DNA of 47,996 nucleotides. Origin: SG8-41 sp035259205 (GTDB lineage Bacteria; Pseudomonadota; Gammaproteobacteria; Burkholderiales; SG8-41). The first letter of the stretch is position 1. Each line of letters begins with the position of its first letter. The DNA is taken from assembly GCA_035259205.1 (NCBI GenBank), contig DATFWO010000292.1, positions 1-47,996 on the forward strand, given 5' to 3'. The position numbers and the translations under genes were made by a program. A model generated the notes under the pieces. That model was not told the DNA's origin. It did no database searches and saw only the letters and a list, made by a program, of their open reading frames with translations. Shown here piece by piece: positions 43,497-47,996 of this stretch.

Positions 43497-43774
43497 TCTC
43501 GTGCTCCGGCGGCCGCTGCGTACTGCAGGGGCCGGTCACCATGGCGAACATCGGTCCGCTGCTCGACGAGGGCGCCCGGCTGATTGCCGGAGATCAAGTC
43601 ACCATCGACCTGGCCGGAGTCACGGAAGTCGATTCCGCTGCGGTCAGCCTGCTGCTGGAATGGCGGCGCCAAGCGCAACGGGCGAGCCGCGCAATCCGCT
43701 TTATCAATCTACCCAAGAATCTCAGGAGCCTTGCCGAGCTCTACGGCGTAACTGAATTGCTCGGCGAGCAGTGA
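43493..43774 (+). CDS. mlaB: STAS domain protein MlaB
   Basis: A 93-residue cytoplasmic STAS protein that stabilises the MlaEF complex. The core VTIDLAGVTEVDSAAVSLLLEW holds the conserved Asp-Ser pair of the STAS phospho-acceptor loop. Start and stop overlap both neighbours (ATGA with mlaC, GTGA with the ABC ATPase). The stop codon lies in a short heptad repeat. Confidence 0.92.
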   Translation: MISCSGGRCVLQGPVTMANIGPLLDEGARLIAGDQVTIDLAGVTEVDSAAVSLLLEWRRQAQRASRAIRFINLPKNLRSLAELYGVTELLGEQ

Positions 43775-43782
43775 ACGGTGAA
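43769..43782. repeat. Short heptad repeat at the mlaB-ABC ATPase junction
   Basis: Two units, CAGTGAA and CGGTGAA, the same as in the array upstream of the Kef-type antiporter. They contain the mlaB stop codon and the putative GTG start of the next gene. Confidence 0.6.
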
Positions 43783-44715
43783 GGCGTAGGCGCAGCGGCA
43801 GGTGAGATAGGTTCCTTGGTTCCCGCCATTCAGGTAGAGCGCGCCACCAAGCGCTATGGCGCGCTCACGGCGCTCGACGAAGTAAGTCTGGAGATCGAGC
43901 AGGGCGAATTCTTCGGCCTCCTCGGCCCGAATGGCGCCGGCAAGACGACGCTGATCAATATCCTCGCCGGCCTGGTCTTCGCCACGAGCGGTTCCGCCCG
44001 GGTCATGGGATTTCACGTGGTCGACCACTATCGTGCAGCGCGGCGCGCGCTCGGCGTGGTGCCGCAGGAATTGGTGTTCGATCCGTTTTTCACGGTACGC
44101 GAAGCGCTGACCTTCCAGTCGGGCTATTTCGGCATCAGCGACAACCGCGCCTGGATCGACGAGGTGATGCAACATCTCGATCTCACGGCCAAGGCCGACA
44201 CCAACATGCGCGCGCTTTCGGGCGGCATGAAGCGACGGGTGCTGGTCGCGCAGGCGCTGGTGCACAAGCCGCAGGTGATTGTACTCGACGAGCCGACGGC
44301 GGGCGTGGACGTCGAGCTGCGGCAGGCGCTGTGGAAATTCGTGAGGCGGTTGAATCGCGACGGACACACCATCGTGCTCACGACGCACTACCTGGAAGAA
44401 GCCGAGGCATTGTGCGGGCGCATTGCAATGCTCAAGCAGGGACGCATCGTCGCACTCGATACCACGCAGAACCTGCTGCACATGCATTCGGGATGCTACC
44501 TCGAGCTGCGCGTGAATCCGGACCGGCTCCCCCCAACACTGGCGCCGCGCGTCGCGCGCTACCTGGAGCCGGGATACCGTCTCGCGCTGCAGGACTACCT
44601 CGAGGTAGAGCGTGTCATCGCGGAGATACGGGCGAGCGGCGTCGAGATCCAGGAGCTCGAAGTCATGCAGCCGGATCTCGAAGAGATCTTCGTGCAGATC
44701 ATGCACAAATCATGA
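43771..44715 (+). CDS. ABC transporter ATPase (YadG-like)
   Basis: A 314-residue ATPase. Walker A is GPNGAGKTTLINI, the signature LSGGMKRRVLVA and Walker B VIVLDEPTAGVD, with the H-loop in TTHYLEEAE. It pairs with the permease that follows. The start is uncertain: GTG 43771 overlaps the mlaB stop, but the first 15 codons are repeat-derived and unlike the family, and TTG 43816 just before the conserved IQVERATKRYG is also possible. The stop codon begins the next heptad array. Confidence 0.9.
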   Translation: MNGEGVGAAAGEIGSLVPAIQVERATKRYGALTALDEVSLEIEQGEFFGLLGPNGAGKTTLINILAGLVFATSGSARVMGFHVVDHYRAARRALGVVPQELVFDPFFTVREALTFQSGYFGISDNRAWIDEVMQHLDLTAKADTNMRALSGGMKRRVLVAQALVHKPQVIVLDEPTAGVDVELRQALWKFVRRLNRDGHTIVLTTHYLEEAEALCGRIAMLKQGRIVALDTTQNLLHMHSGCYLELRVNPDRLPPTLAPRVARYLEPGYRLALQDYLEVERVIAEIRASGVEIQELEVMQPDLEEIFVQIMHKS

Positions 44716-44799
44716 TGCGTGATGCGTAATGAGTGATAAGTCTGAAGGGCCGGTCCTGTCGGCCAGCGCACCCATAAACCATCATTCCTCACCCATCAC
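44713..44799. repeat. Inverted pair of heptad arrays across the ABC ATPase-permease junction
   Basis: The left array reads TGATGCG, TGATGCG, TAATGAG, TGATAAG (44713-44740). The right array reads CCATCAT, TCCTCAC, CCATCAC (44779-44799), the same theme inverted. The ATPase stop codon is the first three bases, the permease start codon is in the third unit, and the right array lies inside the first 25 codons of the permease. Confidence 0.82.
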
Positions 44800-45550
44800 C
44801 GGGTTCTATACGCTGTTTCTCAAGGAATGGCTGCGCTTCTGGAAGGTAAGCGTGCAGACGATAGTCGCGCCGGTGTTGACGGCGCTGCTGTTCCTGGTGG
44901 TTTTCGCCTATTCGCTGCGCGAGCATGCCGCGGTTTTTGCGGGTGTAGGCTATTCCGCCTTTCTCGCGCCGGGCCTCGCGATGATGTCGGTGCTGCAGAA
45001 CGCTTTTGCCAACAGCTCCTCGAGCCTGATGCAGTCGAAGATGACCGGAAACATCGTCTTCGTGCTGCTGCCGCCGTTTTCGTACCGGGAGTTTTTCCTC
45101 GCATATTTGCTCGCGTCCATGGCGCGCGGCCTCGTGGTGGGCGCAGGCGTGCTGCTCGCGACGATATGGTTCGTCGATTTGCCGCTCACACGTCCTTTCT
45201 GGATTGCGGCTTTCGCGCTCTCCGGGAGCGCTGTGATGGGAACGCTCGGCATTATCGCCGGGCTCTACTCGGACAAGGTCGACGAGCTGGCGGCGTTCCA
45301 GAACTTCATCATCCTGCCCCTCACCTTCCTGTCGGGGGTCTTCTACTCCATCCACGCGCTGCCTCCCTTCTGGCAGAGACTCTCCTTGTTCAACCCCATC
45401 TTCTACATGGTCGATGGCTTTCGCTATGGCTTCTTCGGTCAGGCCGATGTCTCGCCGTGGTTGAGTCTTGCGATTGTCGTCTCGGGCTTCTTCGCCTTAT
45501 CATTCCTGACCCTGCGACTGATTCGGATCGGTTACAAACTGCGGCATTAA
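44729..45550 (+). CDS. ABC-2 type permease (YadH-like)
   Basis: A 273-residue membrane protein with six helices. The family segments are TLFLKEWLRFWKV, APVLTALLFLVVF, MQSKMTGNIVFVLLPPFSYREFF and LPLTFLSGVFYS. It pairs with the preceding ATPase. Residues 1-24 are partly encoded by heptad repeats and are poorly conserved, so translation may really begin nearer GFYTLFLKEW. Confidence 0.9.
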   Translation: MSDKSEGPVLSASAPINHHSSPITGFYTLFLKEWLRFWKVSVQTIVAPVLTALLFLVVFAYSLREHAAVFAGVGYSAFLAPGLAMMSVLQNAFANSSSSLMQSKMTGNIVFVLLPPFSYREFFLAYLLASMARGLVVGAGVLLATIWFVDLPLTRPFWIAAFALSGSAVMGTLGIIAGLYSDKVDELAAFQNFIILPLTFLSGVFYSIHALPPFWQRLSLFNPIFYMVDGFRYGFFGQADVSPWLSLAIVVSGFFALSFLTLRLIRIGYKLRH

Positions 45551-45642
45551 AGGCGGTGAACAGCAAGCGGAGCGAGCGGGAACAGCCCGAGCCTGTCGCA
45601 CGTTGCTTTATTGTCTTTTCGCTCATCCGCATACGGAGCGGT

Positions 45643-45885
45643 ATGGTAGATCCCCGGCAAGTCGAGCAGTACATCAGGTCCGGCCTCCAGTGCGAGCATG
45701 TGGAGGTGCAGGGCGACGGTCAGCATTTCGAGGCCGTGATCGTGAGCCCGGCGTTTCGCGGCAAGTCGCGCGTGCAGCAGCACCAGGTGGTGTACGCCGC
45801 ACTGGGCGACCGGATGCGTGCGGAGATCCACGCACTGTCGATGAAGACCTTCACGCCGGAAGATTGGGCGGCTCAGAAACCGTAA
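45643..45885 (+). CDS. ibaG: BolA family protein IbaG
   Basis: An 80-residue BolA-like protein, related to acid-stress protein IbaG (YrbA), that works with monothiol glutaredoxins in iron-sulfur handling. The core VEVQGDGQHFEAVIVSPAFRG followed by RVQQHQVVYAALGDRM and the conserved IHALSMKTFTPEDW tail identify it. GGAG lies five bases before ATG 45643. It sits between the ABC pair and murA, the usual place in proteobacteria. Confidence 0.94.
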   Translation: MVDPRQVEQYIRSGLQCEHVEVQGDGQHFEAVIVSPAFRGKSRVQQHQVVYAALGDRMRAEIHALSMKTFTPEDWAAQKP

Positions 45886-45913
45886 GCTCTGCACGTTTTT
45901 TCTGATCTGAAGC

Positions 45914-47167
45914 ATGGATAAGCTGGTCATCGAAGGCGGCGTGCCGCTCGCCGGGGAGGTCGAGATCTCCGGCGCCAAGAATGCCGCCCTGCCGATCCTT
46001 ACGGCCGCGCTCCTTACGGATGAGCCGCTCATCGTCACCAATGTTCCTCGCCTGCGCGATGTGACCACAATGCTCAATCTGCTGGCGCAGATGGGCGTCG
46101 CGATCTCGATGGATGAAAAGCTCGGGGTGGAACTCACCGCCGCCCGCATTTCGAGCCCGGTCGCACCATACGAGCTGGTGAAAACCATGCGCGCCTCGGT
46201 ACTGGCCCTCGGTCCTCTCGCCGCGCGCTGCGGCGAGGCGCGTGTTTCGATGCCGGGAGGCTGCGCCATCGGATTGCGCCCGGTCGACCAGCACCTCAAA
46301 GGCTTGCAGGCGATGGGTGCGGAGATCGCCATCGAGCACGGCTACATGATCGTGCGTGCGCCACGCCTGACGGGAACGCGCATCTGCATGGATCTCGTGA
46401 CTGTCACCGGTACCGAAAACATCATGATGGCCGCCAGCCTGGCGCAAGGCACGACGGTTATCGAGAACGCGGCGCGCGAGCCGGAAGTCGCCGACCTTGC
46501 GGCCTGCCTTGTCGAAATGGGCGCGAAGATCGAGGGAGCGGGCACCGACCTGATTACCATCGAGGGCGTAAAGCGGCTGCACGGCGCACGCCACCATGTC
46601 ATGCCCGACCGGATCGAGACCGGTACGTTCCTGGTGGCAGCGGCCGCGACCGGTGGTGAAGTGATACTGCGCGATGTCCGGCCCGACATACTGGATGCGG
46701 TGCTGGAGAAGCTGCGCGAAACGGGCGCGAAGCTGGCCATCGGTCCGGATTGGATCAGGCTCGCGGCCAACGGTGCGCTGGGCTCGGTCAACGTGCGCAC
46801 TGCGCCCTATCCCGCCTTCCCGACCGACATGCAGGCGCAGTTCATGGCGCTCGATGCCATCGCGCATGGAACTGCGATCGTTACTGAAACGATCTTCGAA
46901 AACCGGTTCATGCACGTGCAGGAACTGAGGCGGCTCGGTGCCGACATCGAGGTCGAAGGCAACACTGCAGTGGTTAAAGGCGTGCCGCACCTGGATGGCG
47001 CGAGCGTGATGGCGACCGATCTGAGGGCTTCGGCGAGCCTGGTGCTCGCTGGGCTCGTCGCGCGCGGGACCACGACTGTGGATCGCGTTTATCACCTGGA
47101 CCGCGGCTACGAAAGGATAGAAGAGAAGCTGTCGAAGCTCGGGGCGCGGATCAGGCGTATGCGCTAG
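45914..47167 (+). CDS. murA: UDP-N-acetylglucosamine 1-carboxyvinyltransferase MurA
   Basis: A 417-residue enzyme for the first committed step of peptidoglycan synthesis, adding enolpyruvate to UDP-GlcNAc. The opening MDKLVIEGGVPLAGEVEISG and AKNAALPILTAALLTDE are typical. The active-site cysteine (target of fosfomycin) is in PGGCAIGLRPVDQH near residue 117. GTENIMMAASLA and the terminal DRGYERIEEKLSKLGA are also characteristic. It starts 28 bases after ibaG. Confidence 0.98.
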   Translation: MDKLVIEGGVPLAGEVEISGAKNAALPILTAALLTDEPLIVTNVPRLRDVTTMLNLLAQMGVAISMDEKLGVELTAARISSPVAPYELVKTMRASVLALGPLAARCGEARVSMPGGCAIGLRPVDQHLKGLQAMGAEIAIEHGYMIVRAPRLTGTRICMDLVTVTGTENIMMAASLAQGTTVIENAAREPEVADLAACLVEMGAKIEGAGTDLITIEGVKRLHGARHHVMPDRIETGTFLVAAAATGGEVILRDVRPDILDAVLEKLRETGAKLAIGPDWIRLAANGALGSVNVRTAPYPAFPTDMQAQFMALDAIAHGTAIVTETIFENRFMHVQELRRLGADIEVEGNTAVVKGVPHLDGASVMATDLRASASLVLAGLVARGTTTVDRVYHLDRGYERIEEKLSKLGARIRRMR

Positions 47168-47267
47168 CTCATGGTAGGTAGCTTGCCGGATCGGCGGCGC
47201 CGGCGCGCCCCTGCCGTCATTGCTGTTCTGTTTCCGGCTTCCTTGGCGTTACGGGCGGCCTTGGCGG

Positions 47268-47273
47268 TAAAAT
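47268..47273 (+). promoter_or_regulatory. Putative -10 element of the his operon
   Basis: TAAAAT about 30 bases upstream of the hisG start; TGGCGT at 18 bases upstream is a weak -35. No leader peptide with histidine codons is visible in the short gap. Confidence 0.4.
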
Positions 47274-47303
47274 GCTGTTTTTCTTGAATCTTCAGGCTGC
47301 TCC

Positions 47304-47939
47304 GTGATCACCATCGCCCTCTCCAAGGGCCGCATCTACGACGAAACCATGCCGCTACTTACCGCGGCGGGCATCGTCGCGCGCGGTGACCCGGAGACTT
47401 CGCGCAAGCTGATCCTCAATACCAATCGGCGCGACGTGCGGCTCGTCATCGTCCGCGCAACAGACGTGCCGACCTACGTCCAATATGGAGCGGCCGACCT
47501 GGGCGTCGCGGGCAAGGACGTGCTCGATGAGCACGGCGGACAGGGGCTGTACCAGCCGCTCGATCTGAAGATTGCGCGGTGCCGCATGATGGTGGCCGTG
47601 CCTGCGGGTTTCAACTACGGGCAGGCAGTGAAGCAAGGCGCGCGCCTCAGGGTTGCGACCAAGTACGTGCAGACCGCGCGCGAACACTTCGCGGCGAAGG
47701 GCGTCCACGTGGACCTCATCAAGCTGTATGGGTCCATGGAGCTTGCGCCCCTTACCGGACTCGCCGACGCCATCGTCGACCTGGTGAGCACCGGCAATAC
47801 CCTGCGCGCCAACGGTCTCAACGCGGTGGAGGAAATCGCTCCGATCAGCGCGCGTCTGATCGTGAACCAGGCGGCGCTGAAGGTGAAGCGCGCAGGAATC
47901 CAGCCCCTGCTAGACGCGATTGTGGGCGCCATCCGATGA
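47304..47939 (+). CDS. hisG: ATP phosphoribosyltransferase HisG (short form)
   Basis: A 211-residue catalytic subunit for the first step of histidine synthesis. It begins ITIALSKGRIYDETMPLL and has the phosphoribosyl-binding loop IVDLVSTGNTLRANGL. The length shows the short form, which lacks the C-terminal regulatory domain and needs HisZ as a partner (not in the window). The start is GTG 47304. It overlaps hisD (ATGA). Confidence 0.97.
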   Translation: MITIALSKGRIYDETMPLLTAAGIVARGDPETSRKLILNTNRRDVRLVIVRATDVPTYVQYGAADLGVAGKDVLDEHGGQGLYQPLDLKIARCRMMVAVPAGFNYGQAVKQGARLRVATKYVQTAREHFAAKGVHVDLIKLYGSMELAPLTGLADAIVDLVSTGNTLRANGLNAVEEIAPISARLIVNQAALKVKRAGIQPLLDAIVGAIR

Positions 47940-47996
47940 TCGCGATCCGGCGCCTCGACGCGGCCGCGGCCGATTTCGACCGGCAACTCGCCGAGC
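47936..47996 (+). CDS. hisD: Histidinol dehydrogenase HisD (5' end only)
   Basis: Only about 20 codons are present before the window ends. MIAIRRLDAAAADFDRQLAE resembles betaproteobacterial HisD N-termini (IRRLD...DF...L). The ATG overlaps the hisG stop, and hisG-hisD is the usual gene order. The call rests mainly on context. Confidence 0.75.
   Translation, partial: MIAIRRLDAAAADFDRQLAE

Overview
The window is GC-rich chromosomal DNA from a proteobacterium, most likely a betaproteobacterium. The evidence is gene order: rapZ-hprK-ptsN-hpf-rpoN-lptB-lptA-lptC-kdsC, then mlaFEDCB-(YadG/YadH-like ABC pair)-ibaG-murA-hisG-hisD, plus an MSHA-type pilus operon and a PEP-CTERM protein. No phage genes, insertion sequences or CRISPR arrays were seen. 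Both ends are cut inside genes (thiG on the left, hisD on the right).

Layout. 1-3.0 kb (minus): a PQQ-type sugar dehydrogenase and a dihaem cytochrome c, translationally coupled, followed by thiS and thiG. 3.4 kb: tRNA-Gly(CCC). 4.0-8.1 kb (plus): AsmA-like protein, a VanY-type carboxypeptidase and mutY. 8.2-16.8 kb (minus): a double-thioredoxin periplasmic protein, a LON-domain protein, rapZ, hprK, ptsN, hpf, rpoN (sigma-54) and the LPS export/Kdo genes lptB, lptA, lptC, kdsC. 17-19 kb (plus): a Kef-type antiporter.

19.1-40.5 kb is a surface-appendage region. It contains two nearly identical type IV pilin genes in tandem, a membrane-anchored protein of unknown function, an orphan ABC permease, a multi-pass histidine kinase, a PEP-CTERM protein, two unusual pilin-like proteins, MshK-J-I-G-E-N-L-M, a sigma-54-dependent response regulator and an orphan ABC ATPase. 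The kinase and regulator lie on opposite sides of the pilus operon, and so do the ABC permease and ATPase. Near-consensus sigma-54 promoters precede the PEP-CTERM gene and one of the two pilins. I infer a sigma-54-linked regulon for extracellular structures built around the pilus, with rpoN itself in the same window.

40.7-48 kb (plus): the Mla phospholipid transport genes, a second ABC exporter, ibaG, murA, hisG and the start of hisD.

A second theme is a family of degenerate 7-bp tandem repeats found at about ten gene boundaries, often as inverted pairs. Most units carry TGA on one strand (TCA on the other). Because 7 is not a multiple of 3, tandem units can place stop codons in all three frames. 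Several neighbouring genes take their own stop codon from the array. This is the most unusual feature of the window.
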